From: Bacillus sp. JCM 19041
GTDB taxonomy: Bacteria; Bacillota; Bacilli; Bacillales; Bacillaceae_D
Length of the DNA: 46,573 nucleotides
Assembly: GCA_001310375.1 (NCBI GenBank)
Contig: BAXC01000025.1
Location: forward strand, 1 to 46,573
Direction of reading: 5' to 3'
Shown: piece by piece, positions 17,892-27,869 of the stretch
Numbering within the stretch: position 1 is the stretch's first letter
Layout of the letters: each line of letters opens with the position of its first letter
Made by a program: the position numbers and the translations under genes
The notes under the pieces: model-generated
Databases searched by the model: none
What the model saw: only the letters and a program-made list of their open reading frames with translations
Told to the model about the DNA's origin: nothing

Positions 17892-18524
17892 TTAGTACAT
17901 AAATCGGTTCACAAACCGAAGTTGATCAAATGCTTCGATGGAAGCTTGGCTAACATTTTTTCCGATACGCGCCATTAGGCAATTCGCCGGATGCGAACTA
18001 ATCTCTGGGTCGTCTGTAGCAAACCAAGTCAATCCTCCAGCATTCATCATTTTCTCCATGACTTTTCGATATTCCCATACATCAAGTCCGCTTCCTTTAA
18101 GGTCCCAATGCCAATAATATTCTGTGGTAATAATAATATAATTTTCCATTGCTTTATCTTTCATGGAAAGTCGGAGTAGTTCTTTTCCTAGCCCTTTTGC
18201 TCGATATTCAGGTGCAATTTCAATTGCTCCAAGTTCGATTAAATCTTCCATTTTTCCTTCTGACCAACGTTCCAGCGGATCTGGGTAAACAAAGGTAACA
18301 TAGCCAACAATCATATCTTTGTGACGAATGACATTGATGCGCCCTTCTGGTAATTCAGAGATTTCGAGTAATGCTTTTTTCTGGAGTGTTGCTGGACGAA
18401 ACGATGTAAGGTCGGTATGAAAGGAATAGAATTGTAGTTCACTGTATTTTAGTGGTCCTTCTAAATAAAGCTCAATATCAGAATAACGAAATGCTTCACG
18501 AAAAAATTGTTTTGGATGCTCCAT
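17892..18524 (-). CDS. acuA: AcuA, GNAT protein acetyltransferase
   Basis: GNAT acetyltransferase, 210 residues, intact. In B. subtilis AcuA acetylates and inactivates acetyl-CoA synthetase, opposed by AcuC. The acetyl-CoA loop is YRAKGLGKELLRLS, preceded by LGAIEIAPE. It begins MEHPKQFFREAFRYSD with GAGGTGA before ATG 18524. It is first in the acuABC operon and divergent from its target gene acsA. Confidence 0.93.
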   Translation of the reverse strand: MEHPKQFFREAFRYSDIELYLEGPLKYSELQFYSFHTDLTSFRPATLQKKALLEISELPEGRINVIRHKDMIVGYVTFVYPDPLERWSEGKMEDLIELGAIEIAPEYRAKGLGKELLRLSMKDKAMENYIIITTEYYWHWDLKGSGLDVWEYRKVMEKMMNAGGLTWFATDDPEISSHPANCLMARIGKNVSQASIEAFDQLRFVNRFMY

Positions 18525-18646
18525 AGCTTCACCTCAATTTGACAATGTTCTTCTTCATTATACAATGCCACTGCTGAAACAAGAAGGGATCAACGTTTTT
18601 TTTGACAAATTAGTAGAAATAAATAGAAGATGCAGAGATTTATTAT

Positions 18647-18675
18647 TTGAAATAATGATGTTCATTGTATATAAT
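18647..18675 (+). promoter_or_regulatory. Sigma-A promoter for acsA
   Basis: TTGAAA (18647-18652), 17 bp, TATAAT (18670-18675), about 36 bp before the acsA start. Confidence 0.75.
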
Positions 18676-18710
18676 GAACTAAATTAGAGAGGGAGAGGTG
18701 TGAAGCTATC

Positions 18711-20421
18711 ATGAAAGCGCTTCCTGCAATGAGAGGGAATCATAATTTACCAAACTATGAAGATGCAGTACAACAATTTGATTGGGAATCAGTAAAAAAA
18801 GATTTTTCATGGTACGAAACAGGAAAGATGAATTTAGCTTACGAAGCAATTGACCGTCATGCAGAAAACGGAAAAGCTGAAAAGATCGCGCTTAACTATA
18901 GCGACGCACAACGTGATGAGAGCTATACTTTTATGGAAATGAAGCAACATTCAAATAAAGCGGCGAATGTATTAAAAGAAGCTGGGGTAAAAAAAAGGAG
19001 ACCGTGTCTTCATTTTTATGCCTCGTTCGCCGGAACTGTATTTTGCTCTTCTTGGTGCAATTAAATTAGGAGCAATTGTAGGACCTTTATTCGAAGCCTT
19101 TATGGAGGGAGCTGTGCGGGACCGACTCGAAGATAGCGGGGCAAAAGTTCTCGTTACAACTCCAACATTACTTGAACGAGTTCCATTCGATGATTTGTCG
19201 AATTTGGAAACAGTCCTTGTTGCAGACGAAAACTATGAGGACAAGAATAATTATTTGCAATTAAATAAACGCTTAGAACAAGCATCACCAGAATTTGAGC
19301 TTGAGTGGGTTGATAAAGAAGACGGACTCATTCTTCACTATACATCGGGTTCTACTGGTAAGCCAAAAGGTGTGCTCCATGTGCATGAAGCAATGGTACA
19401 GCATTACCACACGGCAAAAATCGTGCTTGATCTTAAAGATGACGACATTTACTGGTGTACAGCAGATCCAGGTTGGGTGACTGGCACTTCTTATGGCATT
19501 TTTGGTCCATGGCTTGCTGGTGTTACAAATGTTGTGCGTGGCGGACGATTTTCACCAACTGACTGGTATGAGACGATCCAACGCTATAATGTTACTGTAT
19601 GGTATAGTGCGCCAACAGCGTTTCGTATGTTAATGAGTGCAGGCGATGAGCTCGTGAAGCAATTTGACTTGTCATCCTTACGTCACGTATTAAGTGTAGG
19701 AGAACCGCTTAATCCGGAGGTGGTTCGATGGGGCGTGAAGGTATTTGATAAGCGCATCCATGACACGTGGTGGATGACAGAAACAGGCGCACAAATGATT
19801 TGTAATTACCCAGCAATGGATATTCGTCCTGGTTCAATGGGAAAACCAATTCCAGGGGTATATGCGGCGATCGTTGATGATAAAGGCATTGAGCTTCCTC
19901 CAAACCGAATGGGGAATTTGGCAATTAAACAAGGTTGGCCATCCATGATGCGTGCCGTATGGAACAACGAAGAAAAATATAGAAGCTATTTTGAAATAGC
20001 CGGCTGGTATATCTCTGGTGATTCAGCTTATAAGGATGAAGATGGTTATTTTTGGTTCCAAGGGCGAATCGATGATGTAATCATGACTGCTGGTGAGCGT
20101 GTTGGCCCATTTGAGGTGGAAAGTAAACTAGTTGAACACCCGGCAGTTGCTGAAGCAGGTGTAATTGGAAAACCAGACCCAGTGCGTGGAGAAATTATTA
20201 AAGCGTTTATTGCGCTAAGAGAAGGTTATGAAGTCTCTGATGATTTAAAAGAAGAAATCCGCCAATTTGTTAAAACAGGCTTAGCTGCTCATGCTGCACC
20301 TAGAGAAATGGAATTCCGCTCTTCGCTTCCGAAAACGCGTAGTGGTAAAATCATGCGTCGAGTGTTAAAAGCATGGGAGTTAGATTTACCGACTGGCGAT
20401 CTTTCAACAATGGAAGATTAA
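18711..20421 (+). CDS. acsA: Acetyl-CoA synthetase, one frameshift
   Basis: ANL-superfamily acetate-CoA ligase of about 569 residues, close to the usual length. Core motifs are LHYTSGSTGKPKGVLH (P-loop), WWMTETG, YISGDSAYKDEDGY and the C-terminal PKTRSGKIMRRVLK containing the acetylatable lysine targeted by AcuA/AcuC. The frame breaks in an 8-A run (18989-18996); with seven As it reads GVKKGDRVFIFMPRSPELYF. It activates acetate for growth on acetate or acetoin. A strong promoter and a cre site precede it. Confidence 0.96.
18712..18725 (+). promoter_or_regulatory. cre site over the acsA start codon
   Basis: TGAAAGCGCTTCCT fits the cre core TGNAANCGNWNNCW at every defined position and lies about 40 bp downstream of the -10. 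CcpA bound here would block early elongation, matching the known catabolite repression of acsA and acuABC in B. subtilis. Confidence 0.7.
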
Positions 20422-20443
20422 AAGTGGTTTATTCTCAATAAAG

Positions 20444-20482
20444 AAAAAGAAATCATCATGCTGCCTGATGATTTCTTTTTTT
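20444..20482 (+). terminator. Terminator after acsA
   Basis: AAAAAGAAATCATCA pairs with TGATGATTTCTTTTTT around TGCTGCC. Confidence 0.9.
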
Positions 20483-20503
20483 AACAGATGAGTTATGCAC
20501 ATT

Positions 20504-20541
20504 GAAGAACGAATGCCCACTATCGGACATTCGTTCTTTTT
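20504..20541. terminator. Second hairpin between acsA and the PBP gene
   Basis: GAACGAATG-CCC and GGA-CATTCGTTC form a stem followed by TTTTTT on the plus strand, between convergent genes. It may terminate either side. Confidence 0.6.
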
Positions 20542-20558
20542 TCTTCGCCTAATTTGCT

Positions 20559-23093
20559 TTAATCCTCTTCGTTATCTTCCTCGTCCTCTTCTTGTTCTAC
20601 TTCTGTGTCCTCTTCGTCTTCTAGTTCTTCATCATCATCTGGCTCTTCGTCTTCATCATCTGTTTCCTCTTCATCTGTATTAGAGCTCACTTCTTCGCTA
20701 CTTTGCTCTTCCTCGTCATCAGTATCCTCTTCGTCTTCATCATCATCTTGCTGGCGTCGTTCTTCTCGCTCTTTTTCTCTTTGTGCATTTAACAAACTTT
20801 GCATCTCGCTTTTCAGTTGAGATTGGAATGGTGAAAGCCCATCGATTTTAGAAAGCATATCAGATGCGTAAAGATCCGTTGTTACTAAACCTTCATCGTC
20901 ACAAACTTTATTGGAAGAACCACCAGTAAGACCACATACTCGTTTTTCTGTTATGCCGCTTGGACGTTCAAAACGATTTCCATTCGCTGTCATTAAATCA
21001 GGCTTAGCTGAGTAAGCTGCGTTGGCGATGTTCGCCAGATGCTTTGTGTACGGGCCCCGGTTGACATGCCACTAATTCTATCATCTAAGCTAATCAGCTT
21101 TTCTCCGCTATACCCATTCCATACGCCGAGAGTGACATCAGGGTTTGTTGCGATAAACCAAGAGTCGTTTGAGTCATTTGTTGTCCCTGTTTTACCTGCC
21201 CAATCAGCGCTGAAGTTTAACTTTCTTGGAACACCACTTGCTGTACCATTGCTTGCATAAAGTACGTCACGCATCATATCGGTCACAAGATAATTCGTTT
21301 GTGGACTAAAAAGCGTATGTTCTTTTTGTTTATGTTCGTATACGACTTCACCAGAGTACGTTTCAATTTTTTCAATCATGTACGGTTCATTACGAACCCC
21401 GTTATGACCAAATGCAGAAAAGGCGCTTACCATCTGTTCAACGGTTACGTGGCCACCACCAATTGCTGCAGATTCATAAAGGGGTACTCGGTTTGATCCT
21501 GCGCCAAATCCGGCTGTATCTCGAATTTGTTCTTTAAGCGAGTCAGGCACATGCCACCAAGCGCGAACCGCTGGGACGTTTCGTGATTGGATAACGGATT
21601 CACGTACTGTTAAGTTGCCTTTATGAGATCGGTCGAAATTGTTGACTGGTTTGTTATTAACTTTGTAACGTTCTTCTGTATCTGGAATTACAAGACCGGG
21701 TTGAGTAACACCCGCCTCAATCGCTCCCCCGTATGCCAGTACCGGTTTCATCGTTGAACCAGCTTGGCGATAGGCTTGGGTCGCGTGATTATATTGATGA
21801 TCTAAATCTTCTTCTCGTCCACCAACAAAACTTAAAATGGCGCCTGTGTTGTTATCGATTAAAACTGAACCAACTTGCTCACGTTGACCACTTTTTTTCT
21901 GCTCCAAAAAAAGCATCAGAGTTTTGGGCTGCTTCATTCATTGCATCGTATAACTCTTTATCAATCGTTGTTGTAATTTTATAGCCACCATTTGTAATAG
22001 CGTTTTCTACTTGCTCTAGAAATTCTGTTCGTTCAATTTCCTGTGCAGTTGCACTTAATTGGTCCCAACCTTCGTGTGCATCGATTTTCTGTTGCACAAG
22101 AACGGCTGTTGCTCGTCTATTAATTTCTGAAGTGAGCATTGGGTTTTTGCTCATTGGATCGGGCGCATTTTCTGCGAAATCAGTGGTTATATCGTATGAT
22201 AGCGCCTCGTTATGTTCTTCTTCTGTAATATACCCTTTTTCAAGCATTCGGTTTAAAACCGTTCTGTACCGGTTAAACCCAGCTCGAAGCCCGTCATCAT
22301 CTTTCACTTGTGCTTCGGATGTAAAAGGTGTATAACCGTATGGACTTTGTGGCATTCCAGCCAAATAAGCTGATTGTGGTAGGGTTAATTCAGCGGCAGT
22401 AACGCCAAAGATACCGTTAGCAGCAGCTTCAATTCCTTCAACATTGCGGCCAGATGCATTTCGACCAAAAGGGACCACATTTAAGTATGCTTCGAGAATC
22501 TCATCTTTTGACATGAATTGTTCTAAACGCATTGCAAGCATTATTTCAGTTGCTTTGCGATCAAATGAGACTTCGTTCGATAAGATTTGTTGTTTAATCA
22601 ATTGTTGAGTTAATGTACTTCCTCCTGTTTGCATGGAAGCATTTGAAAGTTCTTGCATTGTTGCGCGTAATAATGCTTTTGGAACAATGCCTTCATGCTC
22701 ATAGAAATGTTCGTCTTCGGTAGCGATAATCGCCCATTTGACTTCGTCAGCAACCTCGTCAAGGCTAACGATTTCTCGTTCAACATCACTACGAAGCTTT
22801 CCCAAAAGAACATCGTTTGCTAAATAAATTTCACTCGTTTCAGTGAGTGAGCTAACTTGCATCCGCATGTCTTCTTCAGAATAAGATGGTTCATCAGCAA
22901 CAAGTGAAGCGAAATAACCTGCGGCTGCACCCCCGGCAAACATAGCAGATAATAATCCTATGATTAAAGTGATAAGCAATAAGTTCCATAACACTTGGTA
23001 TGTGATGCCAATTTTTCGGAAGAACTCGATTTCGGATAGCTTCTCTACAAAGCGGTTCCATCCGTCTTTACATCTTGAAAGAAAGTGATTCAT
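20559..23093 (-). CDS. Class A penicillin-binding protein with acidic tail, two frameshifts
   Basis: Bifunctional murein synthase of about 845 residues. Order: short cytoplasmic region, one membrane helix (LLLITLIIGLLSAMFAGGAAAGY), GT51 transglycosylase (EDEHFYEHEG, GGSTLTQQLIKQQ, EAYLNVVPFG), then transpeptidase with GSTMKP (active Ser), SRN and KTGTT. After about residue 780 comes a roughly 60-residue tail of almost only Asp, Glu, Ser and Thr. Frame breaks lie near 21895 (T run) and 21053; one base each restores KKSGQREQVGSVLIDNNTG and ARYTKHLANIANAAYSAKP. Start 23093 has AGGGGGGAAA upstream. It builds peptidoglycan outside the membrane. Confidence 0.88.
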
Positions 23094-23152
23094 GTTTTCC
23101 CCCCTAATGTAGAAAGTATATCATAAATCGTTATACGGGCATACATGTTCTA

Positions 23153-23181
23153 TTGACATCGTTTAAGGCTTATGATAAAAC
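23153..23181 (+). promoter_or_regulatory. Probable tyrS promoter
   Basis: TTGACA (23153-23158), 17 bp, TAAAAC (23176-23181), about 25 bp before the T-box leader begins. The -10 is weak. Confidence 0.45.
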
Positions 23182-23205
23182 TAAATTTAATTGAAAAATG
23201 ATAGC

Positions 23206-23417
23206 GTTGAAGAGCCGGAGTATGCAAATACAATCTGATTTTAGAGAGCTAGCGGGTGGTGCAAGCTAGTACAGGGTATGATGCAGAATTACAGCTGGGA
23301 GCTATTCTTTGCGAGAGCAAAGACGGGAAATCCGTTATCAATCGAGTGGGAGACGTTTGTCTTCAACGAGGGTGGTACCGCGACTACAGTTCGTCCCTTT
23401 TGGAGGAGCTTTTTTTG
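23206..23417 (+). ncRNA. T-box riboswitch controlling tyrS
   Basis: The T-box sequence AGGGTGGTACCGCG is present at 23369-23382. A stem I region starts around 23206; GAATTACAG (23286-23294) offers a UAC tyrosine specifier at 23290-23292. A terminator (23388-23396 with 23402-23410, then a T run) lies just before the tyrS ribosome binding site. Uncharged tRNA-Tyr would favour the antiterminator and tyrS expression. The region fills the gap between the PBP gene and tyrS together with the promoter. Confidence 0.9.
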
Positions 23418-23443
23418 TGTTTATTTATAGAGGAGGAAAACAG

Positions 23444-24687
23444 ATGACAAAGGAAATCGAGTTGACGACAGAGCAAGAGAAGTTGGTAGATGAACAAGTA
23501 GAAGCGCTAATGCGCGGTGTTGTAGAAGTGGTGCCGGAAGAAGCGTTTCGTAAAAAAATTGAAAAAAGCGTGCGCACAGGCAAGCCTTTAAATATTAAAC
23601 TCGGAATGGATCCATCTGCGCCAGATGTCCATATTGGTCACACGGTTGTGTTACAAAAGCTACGTCAGTTTCAAGAATATGGTCATCATATTCAATTGCT
23701 AATTGGTGATTTTACTGGAAAAGTAGGTGACCCTACTGGAAAGTCGGAAACGCGGAAAGTACTGACGGATGAACAGGTTAAACAAAATGCCCAGACTTAT
23801 GTAGAACAGTATGGCAAAGTACTTAACATGGAAAAGACGGAGGTTCTTTACAATTCTCATTGGTTAGGAGAGCTTAAGTTTGATGAAGTGCTTAAACTAG
23901 CGGGCCAAATGACGGTTGCGCGTATGCTTGAGCGTGAGGATTTTAGCAAGCGTTATAAGAGTGGCCAGCCAATTTCAGTTCATGAGTTTTTCTATCCACT
24001 TATGCAAGGATATGACTCGGTAGCAATGGAAACAGATATTGAAGTTGGTGGGACGGACCAAACGTTTAACTTATTAATGGGCCGTCAACTTCAAGACGCA
24101 TACGGGAAAGAGAAGCAAGTGATGTTAACATTACCCCTTATTGAAGGGCTTGATGGCGTTCGTAAAATGTCAAAGTCGCTTAATAACTACATTGGTATTG
24201 ACGAAGCACCAAATGAGATTTTTGGAAAATCAATGTCGATTCCAGATGAATTGATGGCGAAATATTTCAAGCTTGCAACAGACGTATCGATGGATGAGAT
24301 TGCTTCACTTGAACAGGTTTAGCTGATGGTAGCATCCATCCCCGCGATGCGAAAATGAAATTAGGCCGTAAGTTTGTAGAAATGTACCATAGTGAAGAAG
24401 CAGCACAAGAGGCGCAACGTTATTTTGAAACGGTTTTCCAAAAACGTGCTCTTCCAAATGATATGCCAGAAGTTGTTTGGACGGGAGCAGAACAGATCTC
24501 GTTAATTGATTTACTTGTTGAGTTGAAAATGCAATCGTCAAAAGGAGAAGCGCGCCGCATGATTCAAGGCGGTGGCGTAAAAATCAATGAAGAAAAACAA
24601 GACGATATTCAGGCGGTTGTGACGATTGAAGATGAGATGATTATTCAAGTAGGTAAGCGGAAATTTACGAAGTTAAAAATTAATTAA
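23444..24687 (+). CDS. tyrS: Tyrosyl-tRNA synthetase, TyrZ type, one frameshift
   Basis: Class Ic tyrosyl-tRNA synthetase of about 414 residues. The HIGH motif is in [15 protein letters not shown] and the KMSKS loop is [11 protein letters not shown]; a C-terminal S4 domain ([22 protein letters not shown]) follows. The HIGHT plus KMSKS version matches the TyrZ branch rather than the TyrS branch (KFGKT) found at this locus in B. subtilis. The frame breaks near 24318; one added G gives [23 protein letters not shown] 23444 follows AGGAGGAAAA and a T-box leader. Confidence 0.93.
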
Positions 24688-24694
24688 TGAACGT

Positions 24695-24718
24695 GCAGTT
24701 CCAGTTAGCTGGAGCTGC
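24695..24718 (+). terminator. Weak hairpin after tyrS
   Basis: GCAGTTCCAG and CTGGAGCTGC form a 10-bp stem with TTAG loop and only a short T stretch; probably the tyrS terminator. Confidence 0.5.
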
Positions 24719-24738
24719 TTGTCTTCGTGTGAAACTAT

Positions 24739-24769
24739 ACAAAAAACCCAAGCCATTTGGCTTGGGTTT
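24739..24769 (-). terminator. Terminator of rpsD
   Basis: AAACCCAAGCC and GGCTTGGGTTT form a stem; the run of As on its left gives a T tail on the minus strand after rpsD. Confidence 0.85.
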
Positions 24770-24778
24770 CGTTCGTTA

Positions 24779-25381
24779 TTAACGAGAATACCACTCAACG
24801 ATAAGCGCTTCTGTGATTTCAGCAGGAAGCTCTGAACGCTCTGGGAAACGAGCATACGTTCCTTCAAGCTTTTCTTCGTCAAATGTTACATATCCTGGTG
24901 TGAAGTCGTTCACATCAAGTGATTCTTTCACAGCAGTTAGGTTACGTGAACGTTCACGCAAGCTGATTGCTTGACCAGGTTTTACACGGTAAGATGGGAT
25001 GTCAACGCGAGAACCGTCAACAAGAATATGACCGTGGTTTACAAGTTGGCGCGCTGCACGACGAGTGCGAGCAAGGCCAAGACGGTAAACAAGGTTATCA
25101 AGACGTGATTCAAGAAGAATCATGAAGTTTTCACCGTGGATACCAGACATTTTGCCAGCATCATTAAAAATGCGAACGAATTGACGCTCGTTAACTCCGT
25201 ACATGTGACGAAGCTTTTGCTTCTCTTGAAGCTGAAGCGCATATTCAGATAGTTTTTTACGTTGGTTCGGACCGTGCTGACCTGGAGCGTAAGGACGCTT
25301 CGCAAGTTCTTTACCAGTGCCGCTTAGTGAAACACCAAGACGACGAGACAGTTTCCAAGATGGACCTGTGTAACGAGACAT
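24779..25381 (-). CDS. rpsD: Ribosomal protein S4
   Basis: 30S protein uS4, 200 residues, intact. It begins [19 protein letters not shown], has the S4 RNA-binding domain ([30 protein letters not shown]) and ends [10 protein letters not shown]. The start 25381 has AAGGAGGAG upstream. It is a monocistronic gene with a long leader, as in B. subtilis where S4 represses its own translation. Confidence 0.98.
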   Translation of the reverse strand: MSRYTGPSWKLSRRLGVSLSGTGKELAKRPYAPGQHGPNQRKKLSEYALQLQEKQKLRHMYGVNERQFVRIFNDAGKMSGIHGENFMILLESRLDNLVYRLGLARTRRAARQLVNHGHILVDGSRVDIPSYRVKPGQAISLRERSRNLTAVKESLDVNDFTPGYVTFDEEKLEGTYARFPERSELPAEITEALIVEWYSR

Positions 25382-25566
25382 AGTTAGTCTCCTCCTTGTT
25401 ATTTTGATGTTGCAAAATAACAACCTGTCAGGCAATCTCTGAATAAAGCCATTCCATTTTCATGTACCATCGCTTCGACAGCTAGAAGTTACGCGATACA
25501 CCTCATAATCAGCCGCTGAGGAATGAAATGAACAGAAGACAGTTTGCCAAGGGCTGTCACTCACAC
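25382..25566 (-). promoter_or_regulatory. Putative S4 autoregulatory leader of rpsD
   Basis: The transcript from the promoter at 25573-25601 has about 185 nt before the start codon. A perfect 11-bp hairpin (25423-25413 with 25406-25396, loop CAACAT) abuts the Shine-Dalgarno AAGGAGGAG. S4-binding leaders of this length control rpsD in B. subtilis; the exact fold here is inferred. Confidence 0.55.
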
Positions 25567-25572
25567 CGAATA

Positions 25573-25601
25573 ATCATAACGAATTGTCGTTTAATTGTCA
25601 A
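25573..25601 (-). promoter_or_regulatory. rpsD promoter
   Basis: On the minus strand TTGACA (25601-25596), 17 bp, TATGAT (25578-25573). The -35 overlaps the last codons of ytsP. Confidence 0.8.
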
Positions 25602-26088
25602 CCTTGCTAACTAGATAGGGTTCGATTTTTTCAATAAGATTCTCCAGGTACGTTTGGTCAAGTTCTGTAAACCTGTTTTTAAGAGGACTGTCGATATCAA
25701 GAACGGCTACCACTTTACCATTATGACGAACAGGAATCACGATTTCTGAATTGGATGCGGCGTCGCAAGCAATGTGACCAGGGAATTCATGAACGTCTGC
25801 GACAAGCATTGTTTTATTTTCAGCAACAGCTGTCCCGCAGACACCTTTGCCTATAGGGATGCGGGTGCATGCAGGCAATCCTTGAAAAGGACCAAGAACA
25901 AGTCCGCCATCTTTCATGAAATAAAATCCAACCCAATTGATATCTTTAAGAAATTGGCCGAGGAGGGCGCTCGTATTGGCAAAGTTCGCTAGTGAATCAG
26001 GCTCGTCTTCAAGTAAGGAGCTCGCTTGCTTAATTAAAAGTTCATAAGCTTTTTTATCATCTGTTGGGTATTGATTGGTTGTGAACAT
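25591..26088 (-). CDS. ytsP: GAF-domain free methionine-R-sulfoxide reductase (YtsP)
   Basis: 165-residue single-GAF-domain protein of the fRMsr family, intact; relatives reduce free Met-R-sulfoxide. NWVGFYFMKDGGLVLGPFQG, PACTRIPIGKGVCGTA and FPGHIACDAASNSEIVIPV carry the three conserved cysteines (in ACTRI, GVCGT and ACDAAS). Start 26088 follows AAAGGAG. Divergent from refZ. Confidence 0.9.
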   Translation of the reverse strand: MFTTNQYPTDDKKAYELLIKQASSLLEDEPDSLANFANTSALLGQFLKDINWVGFYFMKDGGLVLGPFQGLPACTRIPIGKGVCGTAVAENKTMLVADVHEFPGHIACDAASNSEIVIPVRHNGKVVAVLDIDSPLKNRFTELDQTYLENLIEKIEPYLVSKVDN

Positions 26089-26269
26089 GACAAGTTCTCC
26101 TTTCGTTTGGCAAAAATCGGGTAAAGCCGCGCTGCATATGCGCTTTTTGTCTAAAAGTAATTAATAGCCACTGTTTTGTAGACAGGAGTAGAGGGAAGAA
26201 AATCGAATACATATACTATAATCCAAAAACTCCGCACGTCAATTATAAATATAGAACGGAGGAGACATG

Positions 26270-26902
26270 ATGAGCGAACAAACAAAAGCATCAATTAAAG
26301 AAGCGGCAACTGCCTTGTTTTATGCGAATGGTTATCATGGAACTTCTGTGCGTGATATCGCAAAAGAAGCGGTCGTGAATCCTGCGTTAATTTCCTATTA
26401 TTTTGGTGGAAAACAAGCGTTGTTTGAAACGCTTGTAACAGATTTCTTTGAAGGGTATGTTGATACGATTGAGCAGGCTCTAAAGCAAAAGCAAACAGAA
26501 GCAACAATCGTTTTATCATCAATGTTTAAGCGCGTACTACATTACCAGCAATCGTGCCATTGGCTAGCGCGGATGGCGCATCGGGAAATGACTTTGGACT
26601 CCACGCTTGTACGGGAAGTAATGAGCACTTATTTACGAAAAGAACAGTATTTGCTCGAACAACTTATTGCTCGGTGTATGGAACAAAACAAAGTGAAAGG
26701 AATTCCGGTCGATCTTGTTGTTTTGCAGTTGCGCAATATGATGACATTACCTTTTTCTTCTCCGCAATACTTACGTGAGCTTTTTATGCTCACTCCTGCA
26801 GATAAACAATTTATTGATCGGTATGTTCGCCACGCTAACTCTTGGATTGCGCAAGTGTTACAAATACCAGAGCGCAGGGTTGTGATGCGGGTTTTGACTT
26901 AA
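26270..26902 (+). CDS. refZ: RefZ, TetR-type cell-division regulator
   Basis: TetR-family protein of about 210 residues, intact. The helix-turn-helix is ALFYANGYHGTSVRDIAKEA followed by NPALISYYFGGKQALFETL. In B. subtilis RefZ (YttP) binds motifs near the origin and influences FtsZ ring placement and chromosome capture at sporulation; it also lies next to ytsP and ezrA. Two ATGs are adjacent (26267, 26270); the second is better spaced from GGAGG (26258-26262). Confidence 0.85.
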   Translation: MSEQTKASIKEAATALFYANGYHGTSVRDIAKEAVVNPALISYYFGGKQALFETLVTDFFEGYVDTIEQALKQKQTEATIVLSSMFKRVLHYQQSCHWLARMAHREMTLDSTLVREVMSTYLRKEQYLLEQLIARCMEQNKVKGIPVDLVVLQLRNMMTLPFSSPQYLRELFMLTPADKQFIDRYVRHANSWIAQVLQIPERRVVMRVLT

Positions 26903-27689
26903 CGGATCTCTTTTGCTCCCGCCATCAAGCCCGCAGCAGAATGAGCATCTGAACCGTAGATAAGCTTGATGCCCATTTTTTTTGCTTGTTCTGCCACTTT
27001 TAGAGGAGGGTAGGTTTCTCCACAATCAGGTTTTGAAAGACCGGCGCCATTATAGTCGAGTTCGAGTCCTCGTTCTTTTATGGCAGTTAGCACATCTGTT
27101 ATTTCATTTGTAAAGTCGTGTGTAGCCGGAAGCTTTTTTTGGAACTTACGACATAATGTTATATGACCAATTCGTTTTGGTTTGTATGGACCTAAATCAG
27201 CGTAAACGGATTGAAGAAGCGTCTGAAAATAAAGCGCATATACGGCATCAATACTTCCAAGTGAATGAGCCATTCCTTCAAAAACAGCAGGACTATAATC
27301 CATACAATAATTTTTACCATGTATGTTTAAAAAGTGGATAGATAAAATGCTGTCATCGAGTGATAGACCTATCTCATTTAAGAGAGAGGTTATTTCTTGT
27401 TCGTAACCAGTGATAAAATCTACTTCTAAACCAGTGTGTATGTCCAAAGCAGAGGCATATTCTTTTTTTAGTTGGGCGATATCAGAAAGGTAAAGAGCAA
27501 GGTCATGGACATTCATTGCACTATCTGATTGTGGGGTAGGATCAATGAAGTTTGCAGGCAGTGGCGCGTGTTCTGTAAATGTAATCGTTTTTAATCCTAA
27601 CTTGATTGCAGCCTCACAGTAAGTTGCCCAAGTATCTGCTGAACCATGGGGCAATAAGGTGAATGAATATGACCGTCTTTTTGCAACAT
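26899..27689 (-). CDS. hisJ: Histidinol-phosphatase, PHP family, one frameshift
   Basis: PHP-superfamily histidinol-phosphatase (HisJ/HisK type), about 263 residues; dephosphorylates L-histidinol phosphate in histidine synthesis. The HxH metal motif is in DGHIHSPYCPHG, with TFTEHAPLP, DFITGYE, ILSIHFL, RIGHITL and YGSDAHS following. The break is near 27648 in a C run; one added base joins MLQKDGHIHSPYCP to HGSADTW. ATG 27689 follows TGGAGTTG. The last codons overlap the end of refZ on the other strand. Confidence 0.88.
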
Positions 27690-27869
27690 ATGTTCAACTC
27701 CATCATCGAATTTGTCTTTTGCAGGAATTTGTCGAAAGGCTATCTGTTGAAACTCCACACAAATTGTCGCTTTCATGGTATTATATTACGTATTAGAATA
27801 GGGATAAAGTGTGAGATTGTAGACAACGACAAATGAAATGGGACAAGCAGCGGCAGAGAGGAGTTTCAT

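Noticed and set aside
20605-20820. Open frame encoding a serine-rich protein on the plus strand
   Set aside because: It is the reverse complement of the Asp/Glu tail of the PBP gene; no ribosome binding site or family.
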